48,062 nt of DNA from Streptacidiphilus carbonis (GCF_000787775.1 NZ_BBPM01000014.1:1-48062); one strand, 5' to 3'; shown: positions 7,138 through 15,782, numbered from the stretch's first letter. Notes: generated from the letters alone by a model not told the origin. Translations and numbers: made by a program.

Positions 7138-8657
7138 TCAGGCCGCGCGGGTGGGCCGCTGGCCCTGTCCGGAGGGACGGCGGGACGGCGGCCGCCGCCG
7201 CTGCCGCCCCCGCTTCGGCCGGAGCCGCCGCGGGCGCCGCGCTGGCCCTGGGCCGGGACGGCCGGGGCGGGCGCGGCGATGACCACCGGCACGCCGCTGG
7301 GCTTGCGGGCGCCGGTGATCCGGCTCAGCTCGGCGTCGCCGGCCCGGACCCGGTCGTTGTTGGGGGTGATCCCGGCGTCGGCCATCAGCCGCGCCATCTC
7401 CCGGCGCTGGTTGGACAGCACCAGGGTGACCACGGTGCCGGACTCCCCCGCGCGGGCGGTGCGGCCGCCGCGGTGCAGGTAGTCCTTGTGGTCGGTCGGC
7501 GGGTCGACGTTCACCACCAGGTCCAGGTTGTCCACGTGGATGCCGCGGGCGGCGACATTGGTGGCGACCAGGGCGGTGATGTGGCCGTCCTTGAACTGCT
7601 CCAGCACCCGGTTGCGCTGCGGCTGGGACTTGCCGCCGTGCAGCGAGGCCGCGCGGACGCCGTTGGCGAGCAGCTCCTTGGCCAGCTTGTCGGTGGCGTG
7701 CTTGGTGTCCATGAACATGATCACCCGGCCCTCGCGGGCCGCGATCTCCACGGTCACGGCGCGCTTGTCGGCGTCGGCGACATAGAGCACATGGTGCTCC
7801 ATGGTGGTGACGGCGCCGGCCGAGGGATCCACCGAATGGGTGACCGGGTCGGTGAGGAAGCGGCGGACCAGGCGGTCCACGTTGCGGTCCAGGGTGGCCG
7901 AGAACAGCATCGTCTGGCCGTCCGGGCGGACCTGCTCCAGCAGATTGGTGACCTGCGGCAGGAAGCCCATGTCGGCCATCTGGTCGGCCTCGTCCAGGAC
8001 GCTGATGGCCACCCGGTCCAACCGGGCGTCGCCGCGGTCGATCAGGTCCTTCAGCCGGCCCGGGGTGGCGATCAGCACCTCGACGCCGCGGCGCAGCGAA
8101 CCGGCCTGGCGGCCGATGGACATGCCGCCGACCACCGTGGTCAGCCGCAGGTTCACGGCGGTGGCGTAGGGGGTGAGCGCGTCGGCGACCTGCTGCGCCA
8201 GCTCGCGGGTCGGCACCAGCACCAGGGCCAGCGGCGACTTGGGCTCGGCACGGCGGCCGGCGGTACGGGCCAGCAGGGCCAGGCCGAAGGCCAGGGTCTT
8301 GCCGGAGCCGGTGCGGCCGCGGCCGAGGACGTCGCGTCCGGCCAGGGCGTTGGGCAGGGTCGCGGCCTGGATCGGGAACGGCTCGATGACGCCCTCGCGG
8401 GTCAGCGTCGACAGCAGGCCACTGGGCATGTCCAGCTCGCTGAAGGCCGCGACCGGCGGAAGCGCCGGGGTGGTGCTCACGGGCATCTCGAACTCGCCCT
8501 GCGGTGCCGTGTTCTGACGGCGGCGCGGGGCGCCCTGCTGCGGACGGCCGCGGAACTGGCCGCCGCCGCCACCGCCGCTGCGGGTGCCCGCCCCGGTGGG
8601 GCGGCCGAAGCGGGTGGCGGGACGCGGATCGTTGGAACGGCTGGTGCGATGGTTCAC
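7138..8657 (-). CDS. DEAD-box ATP-dependent RNA helicase, apparent frameshift near the 3' end
   Basis: An RNA helicase of about 506 residues. Clear motifs in order: Q-motif region EPFPIQAATLPNALAG, Walker A GRTGSGKT, PTRELAQQVA, TPGRLKDL, DEAD-type box VLDEADQMADMGF, SAT in MLFSATLDR, then the second domain with VATNVAARGIHV and HRGGRTARAGESG. A Gly/Arg/Ser-rich tail follows, typical of RNA-binding C-termini. The GTG start at 8657 (VNHRTSRSND) has GAGGAAGG upstream; an N-terminal Gly/Arg-rich stretch precedes the helicase core. The main frame does not stop: it runs on through the terminator into the kinase frame, 1321 codons in all. A shift of one base near 7185-7205 gives the ending RPSGQGQRPTRAA and a TGA at 7138, just before the terminator. 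The shift may be a real 1-base deletion or a sequencing error in a GC run. Confidence 0.88.
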
Positions 8658-8742
8658 AGAGAACCTTCCTCGTAGCGGCACGCTTCGAGGAGAGCTCCGC
8701 ATGCGCTGGGCGCGGAGGATCGCAAGAACGAGCCAGGGGGCG

Positions 8743-8758
8743 GCGGAGAGTTCTCCGC
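8743..8758. repeat. Short perfect palindrome upstream of the helicase
   Basis: GCGGAGA and TCTCCGC are separated by GT, about 86-101 bases upstream of the helicase start codon. It may be an operator or a leader hairpin. The function is unknown. Confidence 0.35.
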
Positions 8759-8784
8759 AGGGGCGTGACATGGATCACACGCAA

Positions 8785-8824
8785 AACTCTGCAGGCCCAG
8801 CGAGAACGCCGGGCCTACAGAGTT
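8785..8824 (-). terminator. Terminator of the initiator tRNA gene
   Basis: A 14-bp stem with one mismatch (8785-8798 against 8811-8824). On the minus strand it ends in AGTTTTGCG, so it has a T run. It begins 5 bases after the 3' end of the tRNA, so it should end the tRNA transcript before the helicase gene. Confidence 0.8.
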
Positions 8825-8828
8825 CAAG

Positions 8829-8902
8829 TAGCGGGGACAGGATTTGAACCTGCGACCTCTGGGTTATGAGCCCAGCGAGCTACCGAGCTGCTCCACCCCG
8901 CG
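8829..8902 (-). tRNA. Initiator tRNA-fMet (CAT anticodon)
   Basis: The 74-nt minus-strand sequence folds as a tRNA. The acceptor arm is CGCGGGG/CCCCGC, the anticodon loop is CTCATAA with anticodon CAT, and the T arm contains GGTTCAAATCC. Two initiator hallmarks are visible: three consecutive G:C pairs at the base of the anticodon stem (GGG...CCC) and no Watson-Crick pair at the end of the acceptor (C1 opposite U72). CCA is not encoded; CTT follows A73. A terminator hairpin follows directly. Confidence 0.96.
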
Positions 8903-8969
8903 TCGGTACCTCAACTGTACCAGAGGGGAACGATCAGCTCGGAGCGGGTTCTCCGGGGTCAGCCCGCCG

Positions 8970-9821
8970 TCAGCCCGCCGCAGTCGCGGGGAGCAGCGGC
9001 AGCGGGGCGACCACGTCGCTCAGCGGGGTGTCCGGGGCCGCGCCCCGGGGGTCGCCGAAGAAGACCTGACGGAACGGGCCGAGCGGGACGGACGGTTCCG
9101 GCTGCCCGTTCATCCAGGCCTCCAGGGTCTCCCCGGCCCTCATCCCGTCGGCGGGCGTCAGCTCGCTGCGGGTGAGCCGGACGTAGGCCTCGCGGTGCGC
9201 CGGGTCCTGGCGGATCGTCAGGTCGGGGAAGCGGGCCGCCATCGCCTCGGCGGCCTCGTCCGGGATCGGACGGCACCACTCGATCGGACCGTCCGAGTCC
9301 TGGTCGACCTCGCCGTGGTAGATGAAGAAGGGCGCGCCCTCCATTCCGCTGAGTGAGGGGACGGTGCCGTCGCCGAGGCGCAGCACCATCCCGGTGGTGA
9401 ACTCGTTGACCTCGGCGCCGGTGACATGGCGCAGCGAGCAGATCATGGTGCGGGCCGGCATCTCGCGTACCGCGACGGGCAGCATGGTGGTTCCCTCCGA
9501 GAGCGTGTCGACCAGGAAGCGGACCACGTCGCGGCGCTGCCGCTGCTCGGCCTCGACCTCGTCCCAGTAGGCCGCGACGGCCTTGGCCGCCTCGCCGCGG
9601 GGCAGGTCGCACACCTCGCGGATGCGCGCCAGCGGCATCCCGACCCGGCGCAGCCGGGCCACCAGCCGAGCCCGGACCAACTGGTCCTGGCTGTACCGGC
9701 GGTAGCCGGACACCGGGTCGGTGTGCGCGGGGACCAGCAGGTGCAGCTCGTCGTAGAGGCGCAGCGCCTTGGGCGACAGCCGGGCCGCCCTGGCGAAGGC
9801 GCCGATGGTCCAGAGCTCCAC
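8970..9821 (-). CDS. MerR-family regulator with GyrI-like effector-binding domain
   Basis: A 283-residue protein. The N-terminal MerR winged helix is clear: WTIGAFARAARLSPKALRLY, then GYRRYSQDQLVRARLVARLR, followed by the dimerisation helix. The C-terminal half, from about residue 115 (TMLPVAVREMPARTMICSLR), resembles the GyrI/AraC effector-binding fold used for multidrug or small-molecule sensing. The GTG at 9821 is chosen because GGAGG lies 5 bases upstream and the HTH starts at once; the open frame itself extends to 9941. Its promoter has the 19-bp spacer expected for MerR regulation (9872-9902). No other clear target gene is adjacent. Confidence 0.88.
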   Translation of the reverse strand: MELWTIGAFARAARLSPKALRLYDELHLLVPAHTDPVSGYRRYSQDQLVRARLVARLRRVGMPLARIREVCDLPRGEAAKAVAAYWDEVEAEQRQRRDVVRFLVDTLSEGTTMLPVAVREMPARTMICSLRHVTGAEVNEFTTGMVLRLGDGTVPSLSGMEGAPFFIYHGEVDQDSDGPIEWCRPIPDEAAEAMAARFPDLTIRQDPAHREAYVRLTRSELTPADGMRAGETLEAWMNGQPEPSVPLGPFRQVFFGDPRGAAPDTPLSDVVAPLPLLPATAAG

Positions 9822-9871
9822 TCCGGCCTCCGTCCGCTTCCTCGTCCCGGGCGTTCTGCCCGGTGACCACG

Positions 9872-9902
9872 ATGCTGGGCCTTCCCCTTGGGACAAGGTC
9901 AA
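9872..9902 (-). promoter_or_regulatory. MerR-type promoter with 19-bp spacer
   Basis: On the minus strand, TTGACC (-35) and CAGCAT (-10) are separated by exactly 19 bases. The spacer contains an imperfect dyad beginning CCTTGTCCC and ending GGGGAAGG. Over-long 19-bp spacers with an internal dyad are the signature of promoters twisted into activity by MerR proteins, so autoregulation of the gene starting at 9821 is likely. Confidence 0.7.
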
Positions 9903-9921
9903 CCGGCACCGGGGGAGGCCG

Positions 9922-11166
9922 TCAGGACAGCATCGTCGCACCGAGGAAGTCGCTCCGGTCCCGGACTCCGGGCAGCGCGAAGAAGTAGCCGCCGCCGGTG
10001 GGCCGGACGTAGTCGACCAGCGGCTCGTCGGCCAGTCTGGCCTGGACCGCCTCGAACTGGCGGACCACGTCCTGCTGGTAGCTGCAGAACAGCAGGCCGA
10101 CGTCCAGGTTGCCGTTGCCGTCCAGGCCGCGGTCGTAGTTGTAGCCGCGGCGCAGGATCTGCTGGGCGGCGGTGGCCCTGGTCCTGGGGTTGGCCAGGCG
10201 GATGTGCGCGGTCATCGGGACGGCGATGCCCTGGGGGTCCGCGGCGTAGTCCGGGATGTCGGTCTCCCGGTTGCCGTCGAGCGGGGCACCGGTGTCCCGG
10301 CGGCGGCCGATCATGGTCTCCTGCTCGTGCAGCGAGACCCGGTCCCAGAACTCCACCAGCATCCGGATGATCCGCACCACCTGGTAGCTGCCGCCCTGGG
10401 TCCAGGCGGGCTCGCCGCCGGCGCCGCCCCTGGTCCAGATCAGCCCGTCGGCCACCGCTTCGTCGGCCGCGTCCGGGTTGGCGATGCCGTCCTTGAAGCC
10501 GAGCTGGTTGCGCTGGGCCCCGGTCGGGCGGGGCGCCGCGTGGAAGCCGTCCGCCTTCCAGTTGAGCTGCATCCCGGAGCGGGTGTGCTTGGCGAGGTCG
10601 CGCAGGGCGTGCATCACGGTGTCCCGCGAGTCGGCACAGAGCTGGATCGACAGGTCGCCATGGAGCTCTGTCGACCCGGCCAGATGGTCGTTGGGGAACA
10701 CCGGCATCGGCTTCAGCCTGGCCGGCCCGCGGCCCGCCAGGCCGTAGCGGGCGTCGAAGAGCGAGGAGCCCACGCCGACCGTGACGGTCAGGCCGTCGGA
10801 CGGGACGGTCGGACCCAGGGTCGCGCTGTCGGCAGGCACCGAGGCGACACTCACATCGGGCGGGGCGCCGCCGGCGGTGAGGAAGCGGATCCGCTCGGTG
10901 ATCGTCCGGAACAGCTCCCGCAGCGCGGCCCGGTCGGGGGCGGTCGCATTGAAGGAGGCGAAGGTCACCGCGGCCTGCGGCGGGGTGGTGATGCCGGCCT
11001 GGTGCGGCCCCTCGAAGGGGATCCGCCGTCCCGCGGGGTTCCCGCCCCCGTCGGAGGAGGCCGCCGCGGCCCGCTCGACGCCCAGTGCGCCGACCCCGAC
11101 GGCGGTGCCCAGCGCGGCCCCGCGCAGAAAGGAGCGGCGGCGCAGCGGTTCGGCCGTGGGGCTCAT
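9922..11166 (-). CDS. efeB: EfeB-type Dyp peroxidase, Tat-exported (deferrochelatase)
   Basis: A 414-residue dye-decolorising peroxidase of the EfeB class, which binds haem outside the membrane and works with EfeO in iron acquisition. The N-terminus has a twin-arginine signal (RRRSFLRGAALG, residues 9-20) and a hydrophobic stretch. The GxxDG motif is GFKDG, with catalytic Asp226. The proximal haem ligand is probably His321 in TAHIRLANPRTR. The ATG at 11166 overlaps the efeO stop by 4 bases (ATGA), so translation is coupled. The open frame upstream of the ATG is a shadow inside efeO. Folded haem protein and Tat export agree. Confidence 0.95.
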   Translation of the reverse strand: MSPTAEPLRRRSFLRGAALGTAVGVGALGVERAAAASSDGGGNPAGRRIPFEGPHQAGITTPPQAAVTFASFNATAPDRAALRELFRTITERIRFLTAGGAPPDVSVASVPADSATLGPTVPSDGLTVTVGVGSSLFDARYGLAGRGPARLKPMPVFPNDHLAGSTELHGDLSIQLCADSRDTVMHALRDLAKHTRSGMQLNWKADGFHAAPRPTGAQRNQLGFKDGIANPDAADEAVADGLIWTRGGAGGEPAWTQGGSYQVVRIIRMLVEFWDRVSLHEQETMIGRRRDTGAPLDGNRETDIPDYAADPQGIAVPMTAHIRLANPRTRATAAQQILRRGYNYDRGLDGNGNLDVGLLFCSYQQDVVRQFEAVQARLADEPLVDYVRPTGGGYFFALPGVRDRSDFLGATMLS

Positions 11167-12353
11167 GCGGAGGGCCTTCCCTGGAGCAGGTCGGGGACGG
11201 TGGACAGTTGCTCCAGCACCCCGCCCAGGGCACTGTCCAGCTGCTGACGCCGCGTCAGCGGCAGTGCGGTGGGGGCGGTCCAGCCGCCGTCGGGGGTGCG
11301 GCAGGCGGAGAGGCCGGCGTCCAGCACGGACAGTTCGGCGTCCACCGCGGGCAGCAGCGCCGGGGCCCGCGGGGTGATCAGCGCGGTGAGGGTGCCCAGC
11401 ACCGCCCTGGTCCCCTGGATGTTGGCCTGCAGGGTCGCCAGGGCGGTGCCGCTGCCGTAGTCGGCGGCGCCGCTGAGCTGGAACTGCAGCGCGTTCTCCA
11501 GGATCTCGTGGCTGCGCAGCGGCAGGTCGCCGGGGTCGGTGTCGGCGCTGGGGAAGTCCGCGACCATGTCCTGCACGTCCTTGACCAGCCCGCTGCCGAG
11601 CGGCTTCAGCACGGCGGCGCCCTGGCCGTGCCACAGGCCGTACTCGATCCGGTGGAAGCCGGTCCAGGACGGGTCCGCGGTGCCCCCGGACAGGCCGTCG
11701 GCGGTGCCGTCGATGGCGCGGTCGAAGTCGCCGAAGGAGTTGTAGGCGGCACCGAGGCGCTCGTAGTCCAGGTGCGCGGGCAGCCAGTCGGCGCGGGCCC
11801 GGGCCAGGTCGCCGGCGGCCAGGTCGCCGGCCAGCCTGCGGCTGTCGGTGAGCAGCCCGGGCAGCGCGGCGGTGACGTAGCCGCGGTAGGCGGCCACGGG
11901 GGCGCCCAGGTCCAGGTCGGGCAGCGGCCGGACACCGGCCACCGCGCCGGCGCCGTTGAGGGTGCCGGTGAGGGTACGGATCGACGAGGTCAGCACCGTG
12001 CCGTCGGTGAACACGCAGCGCAGTGCGTAGCTGCCGCCGTCCAGGGTGGTGGTCAGGGTCCGGTCCACCCCGGGCAGCAGCGACAGCACCTCGGCGTAGA
12101 CCTCGCCGTTGCCGGGGGCGATCAGATAGACCTCGGCCGGGTCGCGGGCGGTGTCGCTGAGGCGCAGCAGCAGGTGCCCGGCCGGGGAAGTGGCCGAGCC
12201 CGCGCCCCACCCCGCGCCGCAGTCGCGCTCACTGACGGTGATCACGGGTGCGGCGGGGCCGTCCGGGGCGTCGCCGACGGCGACGCCGAGCAGGGCGACC
12301 ACGGTCGCGGCGGTCAGTGCGGCCGCCGCGGCGCGGAGCGGGGGTCTGCGCAT
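11163..12353 (-). CDS. efeO: EfeO iron-uptake lipoprotein-like/imelysin (peptidase M75) protein
   Basis: A 396-residue secreted protein. The N-terminal hydrophobic signal (about residues 8-26) is followed by a cupredoxin-like region containing YLIAPGNGEVYAEV, and then a C-terminal imelysin domain. The imelysin HxxE motif is HRIE (His234-Glu237), and His194 and Glu198 in HLDYE may be further ligands. EfeO is the periplasmic/extracellular iron-binding partner of the EfeUOB ferrous iron system. It sits 17 bp after the phosphoesterase gene and overlaps efeB. No efeU permease gene is adjacent, which is unusual for a Streptomyces efe cluster. Confidence 0.92.
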   Translation of the reverse strand: MRRPPLRAAAAALTAATVVALLGVAVGDAPDGPAAPVITVSERDCGAGWGAGSATSPAGHLLLRLSDTARDPAEVYLIAPGNGEVYAEVLSLLPGVDRTLTTTLDGGSYALRCVFTDGTVLTSSIRTLTGTLNGAGAVAGVRPLPDLDLGAPVAAYRGYVTAALPGLLTDSRRLAGDLAAGDLARARADWLPAHLDYERLGAAYNSFGDFDRAIDGTADGLSGGTADPSWTGFHRIEYGLWHGQGAAVLKPLGSGLVKDVQDMVADFPSADTDPGDLPLRSHEILENALQFQLSGAADYGSGTALATLQANIQGTRAVLGTLTALITPRAPALLPAVDAELSVLDAGLSACRTPDGGWTAPTALPLTRRQQLDSALGGVLEQLSTVPDLLQGRPSA

Positions 12354-12370
12354 GATCAGGCTGCGGTCTC

Positions 12371-13267
12371 TCAGTTCCAGATGTCGGTGATCGCGGTGGC
12401 GGTGGCGCTGTTGCCGACCGCGGTCAGGCCGTACATCTGCTCCAGGGTGGCCAGCACGTTGTAGTGGTTGACCGTCTCGTCGTAGGTCCCGGCCTTGACC
12501 GACTGGCCGACGACGATGGTGGGGATCTGGTTGCTCTCGGAGTAGTCGTCCTCGTCCCAGGTGACGATCAGCAGGCTGTTGTTGGCCTTGGCCCAGGTCG
12601 CGTAGGCGGACATCTTGCTGTTCAGCCAGGTGTCGGCGGCGGCGATGGTGCCGTCGTGCATGTCGTCGTTGAGGTTGGGGATCACGAACGACAGCGTCGG
12701 CAGGCTCGCGTAGCCGGAGGCCGTGGTGGGGAAGGAGGTGAACGGCAGCGAGTCGGCGGCGGGGACGTTGCTGAAGTTGACCCAGGGCGAGTGCTTCCGG
12801 GCGTACTTGCCGGAGGTGCAGGTGGTGGAGCCGACGGAGGGCAGGCCCTCGGAGTAGCCCTTGAAGGTGTCGCCCTTGGCGAGCAGTTCGGAGCCGAGGT
12901 TGGCCGTGCTGCCCTCGCTGACCGGGCAGGCGTCGCTGCTCAGGCCGAAGGTGCTGCCGGCGAACAGCGCCATGTAGTTGGGCTCGCTGGGGTGGGTCAC
13001 CCCGTACGAGGAGGTGAGCAGCGCGCCCTGGCCGGCCAGCGAGTTGATGTACGGGGCGCTGCTGTTGCCGATGATGTCGGAGTAGGAGTGGTTCTCCTCC
13101 ATCACCACCACGACATGGGCGGGAGTGGGCACGGTGGCGGCGGCGGCCTTGGCGGCGACCGGTGTGGCGGCGGGCGTGGCGTGGGTCTGGACGGCTGCCA
13201 CGCCGAGGGCGACGGCAGCGGCGGTCGCGGCGGCGATCGGGGCGAACCTACGGGACCTCAGACGCAT
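12371..13267 (-). CDS. Secreted phosphoesterase family protein (acid phosphatase/phospholipase C-like)
   Basis: A 298-residue secreted protein starting at ATG 13267, with a signal peptide (MRLRSRRFAPIAAATAAAVA...). The mature part shows the alkaline-phosphatase-superfamily Phosphoesterase pattern: HVVVVMEENHSYSDIIGN near the start, then THPSEPNYMALFAG, IPNLNDDMHDG and LLIVTWDEDDYSE. Such enzymes hydrolyse phosphomonoesters or phospholipids outside the cell. It is the first gene of a run with efeO (17-bp gap) and efeB. The promoter at 13388-13416 appears to serve all three. The open frame extends further upstream, but that part lacks a signal peptide logic and overlaps the promoter. Confidence 0.88.
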   Translation of the reverse strand: MRLRSRRFAPIAAATAAAVALGVAAVQTHATPAATPVAAKAAAATVPTPAHVVVVMEENHSYSDIIGNSSAPYINSLAGQGALLTSSYGVTHPSEPNYMALFAGSTFGLSSDACPVSEGSTANLGSELLAKGDTFKGYSEGLPSVGSTTCTSGKYARKHSPWVNFSNVPAADSLPFTSFPTTASGYASLPTLSFVIPNLNDDMHDGTIAAADTWLNSKMSAYATWAKANNSLLIVTWDEDDYSESNQIPTIVVGQSVKAGTYDETVNHYNVLATLEQMYGLTAVGNSATATAITDIWN

Positions 13268-13387
13268 GACTGGCTCCACGGTGAAGGGCGGGAACTGCGG
13301 GCATGGCGCTGCTTCGCAGGTCAGCGTAGGAGTGCGGAGTGGCCTGCAGCGGTACGGTCCAGTCGCACACGGTGAACTGTGCATGTC

Positions 13388-13416
13388 ATTCTGGTGGTAC
13401 ACGTATCACTCGTCAA
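13388..13416 (-). promoter_or_regulatory. Sigma-70 type promoter for phosphoesterase-efeO-efeB
   Basis: On the minus strand TTGACG (13411-13416), 17-base spacer, CAGAAT (13388-13393). This predicts a leader of about 113 bases before the ATG at 13267. I found no clear iron box. Confidence 0.55.
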
Positions 13417-13504
13417 CCGGCCCCGGGGGCGCGAGCCACCACCATGACGGGAGTCGTCCGCGGCGGCCTCCACCCGGTCTCCAGGCGCGGTGCCGGTGCT
13501 GCTG

Positions 13505-14113
13505 TCAGCGGGGCGTCCGCAGGCCTTCGAAGCGGGTGTGCAGCTCCGGCCCGGCGGCACCGTGGGCGGTATAGCGGACGACCGTGCCGTCATGCTGACG
13601 GATCGTCACCCGGCAGCCGCCGGCCGGGTCCAGCTGCTCGTACCAGACGCCGTTGAGCTGGGCCGGGGAGAGCCAACCCGGACGGCTCCCGTCCGGTCGG
13701 GCTCCCTGGGGGCGGATGAACACCCGGACCAGGAGTCGCCGGAAGCCGGGGATCAGCAGGAACGGCAGCGCGATCAGGCCGATGACCAGCATCGGGACCA
13801 GTAGCAGGCCGCCGATCCAGTTCTCCGGGTAGGTGAACATCGAAGCGATCGCGGCGTAGAGCAGCGCCGCGAGCGCGGTCCAGCCGCAGGCCGCGGTCAG
13901 CGCGTAGGGGACGTGCATTTTGGCGACGGTCAGCCAGGTGAGGCCGAGGCCGGCGAAGAAGACCACCATCGCGATAGCGATCGCGCCGTCGTCGAGCCAG
14001 CGCTCCCGGAACGCGGCGCCCCGGCGCCGGGGCCGGGCCCGGAACCACTCGCCGTCGAACTCCATGGTCACCGGCCCGCCGGGCTCTGCCCGGACCCCCT
14101 GTATCTCGCGCAT
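13505..14113 (-). CDS. Hypothetical membrane protein, three predicted helices
   Basis: I do not recognise a named family. From the ATG at 14113 the product is 202 residues; an ATG at 14065 (MEFDGEWFRARP) would give 186, and neither has a good ribosome site. A cytoplasmic arginine-rich stretch (FRARPRRRGAAFRERW) precedes three hydrophobic helices: AIAIAMVVFFAGLGLTW, YALTAACGWTALAALLYAA and GGLLLVPMLVIGLIALPFL. A soluble tail of about 65 residues follows. It stands alone, ahead of the phosphoesterase promoter on the same strand. The consistent hydrophobic design and strong G/C third positions support real coding. Confidence 0.7.
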   Translation of the reverse strand: MREIQGVRAEPGGPVTMEFDGEWFRARPRRRGAAFRERWLDDGAIAIAMVVFFAGLGLTWLTVAKMHVPYALTAACGWTALAALLYAAIASMFTYPENWIGGLLLVPMLVIGLIALPFLLIPGFRRLLVRVFIRPQGARPDGSRPGWLSPAQLNGVWYEQLDPAGGCRVTIRQHDGTVVRYTAHGAAGPELHTRFEGLRTPR

Positions 14114-14486
14114 GGACGGTGAGCATATCGGCTGTCCGAGCAGGGACGCGGTGCGGCCGGAGGCCATGGCTGCCTCCGGCCGCACCGCTCCCCCCGCCCT
14201 CGCCCTTCCCCCGCGCGAGGGACGATTCAGCCGGTCGCCGGCTGGAGCGCCCCGTGACGCTCCAGGCTGTGCGACGACGCCGGCCGGGCCGGTCGCCGGC
14301 CGGTCCGGCGCACCGCCGTGGGAGAGAAACTACGCGCGTCATGGCCTCGGCCGCGTCCCACCCGGGTAGGAAGCCCGGCTACAACCGGAGGATGCGCCTT
14401 CCCCCGGCCGTCTCCAACCAGCGCGGTAGCGGCGGCGCGCCCGGGGGTGGACGCCGCCGGTCGCGCCGGGGCCGTATGGTTCGCCC

Positions 14487-15749
14487 ATGTCGGCGCTGTC
14501 TCGCCTCCACGCCCCGCGACGGGTCCTGCCACGGGTGCCGCCGCTGGCGCTGGACGGCGCGGTGGCCTTCGCGCAGATCGCGGTCGGACTGCAGCTCGGC
14601 CTCCACCCGCAGTCGCCCTGGCAGCCGCTGGACGCCGGCGGCATCGCGCTGACCTGCCTGATCGGGCTGGTCACCGTCGCCCGCAGATTCGCTCCGCTGC
14701 TGGTCGTGCTGGTCTGCTGCGCGCTGTGGACGCTCTATGTGGCGATCGGCTTCTGGCCGGTGGTGAACAGCCTGACCCCCATGGTCGCCCTCTACACGCT
14801 CGCCTCACTGCGGCCGCGGCGCCAGGCCGCCCTGGGCGCCGTGCTGATGGCCGCGGTCTGGGTCTACGCGGGCCTGCGCACCCCGGGGTCGCAGATGACC
14901 GGGGTCCTCATCCAGGCGCTGGCCTTCCCCGCGGTGCTGTGGCGCTTCGGCGACGCGGCTCGGCAGTTGAGCCTGCGCAACCAGCAGCTTGCGCTGGCCG
15001 CCGAGCAGTTGTGCGACGAACACGAGCAGCGTTCCCGGCTGGCCCTGTCCGACGAGCGCACCCGGATCGCCCGGGAGCTGCACGACGTGGTCGCCCACCA
15101 CATGGCGGTGGTCTCGGTCCAGGCCGGCCTGGCCCGCTACGTCCTGGACAGCGACCGGGACACCGCGGCGCAGGCGCTGGACACGGTGCTGGAGACGGCC
15201 AGCGAGGCGCTGGAGGAGCTGCGGCACGTGCTGGCGCTGCTGCGCACCCGGCCCTCCCCGGAGCGGCCCGAGATCCCGGACGGCCTCCCGGGCACGGAGG
15301 GACCGGACGGGCCGGCACCGTACTCCCCCGCCGCCGGACTGGCCCAACTCCCGGATCTCACCGGCCGGGTGACCTCCGCCGGGGTCCCCGTCCGGCTGGA
15401 CGTCAGCGGCCCGGTCCGACTACTGGCGCCCGGTCCCGACCTGTGCGCCTACCGGGTGGCCCAGGAGAGCCTGACCAACACCCTCAAGCACGCCCCCGGC
15501 GCCAGGGCGACGGTCGCGCTGCACTACGGCAGCTCCGAACTGACCCTTCGGATCTCCAACGACCGCTGCCCGCCCGGCTACCCGGCCCCGCTCAGCGCCA
15601 GCGGCAGCAGTGCCGGCCTGCTGGGAATGCGTGAGCGCGCCGAGCTGTACGGTGGGCAACTCCGGGCCGGGGAAAGCCCGTTGGGCGGCTTCGAGGTGAT
15701 CCTCACACTCCCGCTCCCTGGTGCTCGGCCCGCCCGTCACCAACAATGA
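14487..15749 (+). CDS. Sensor histidine kinase (second two-component pair)
   Basis: A 420-residue kinase. The membrane part (about residues 20-140) has about five hydrophobic segments. A coiled stretch (RQLSLRNQQLALAAEQLCDE) leads into the HisKA_3 helix RTRIARELHDVVAHHMAVVS, with phosphoacceptor His in ELHDV, and then the ATP-binding domain with VAQESLTNTLKHAPG and AGLLGMRERAELYGG. The ATG at 14487 has no ribosome site, but TATGGT lies 6 bases upstream, so the mRNA may be leaderless. The regulator gene follows after 33 bases that form half of a strong hairpin. Confidence 0.92.
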   Translation: MSALSRLHAPRRVLPRVPPLALDGAVAFAQIAVGLQLGLHPQSPWQPLDAGGIALTCLIGLVTVARRFAPLLVVLVCCALWTLYVAIGFWPVVNSLTPMVALYTLASLRPRRQAALGAVLMAAVWVYAGLRTPGSQMTGVLIQALAFPAVLWRFGDAARQLSLRNQQLALAAEQLCDEHEQRSRLALSDERTRIARELHDVVAHHMAVVSVQAGLARYVLDSDRDTAAQALDTVLETASEALEELRHVLALLRTRPSPERPEIPDGLPGTEGPDGPAPYSPAAGLAQLPDLTGRVTSAGVPVRLDVSGPVRLLAPGPDLCAYRVAQESLTNTLKHAPGARATVALHYGSSELTLRISNDRCPPGYPAPLSASGSSAGLLGMRERAELYGGQLRAGESPLGGFEVILTLPLPGARPARHQQ

Positions 15750-15766
15750 CTGCACGGGCCGAGCAC
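15721..15766 (+). promoter_or_regulatory. Intercistronic hairpin between kinase and regulator genes
   Basis: GTGCTCGGCCCG (15721-15732) and CGGGCCGAGCAC (15755-15766) form a perfect 12-bp stem. The 22-base loop contains the kinase stop codon (15747-15749). The regulator ribosome site AGGGAG follows the stem directly. It could tune regulator translation or be a leaky terminator; there is no T run. Confidence 0.55.
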
Positions 15767-15782
15767 AGGGAGACGAGACCGC

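Noticed and set aside
4806-8771. A 1321-codon open frame joining helicase, regulator region and histidine kinase
   Set aside because: It crosses a strong terminator and the regulator gene in another frame. The two ends are separate known proteins. It is an artefact of a lost stop after a frameshift in high-GC DNA.
8829-8902. Elongator tRNA-Met
   Set aside because: The unpaired acceptor end (C1 opposite U72) and three G:C pairs in the anticodon stem mark it as the initiator.
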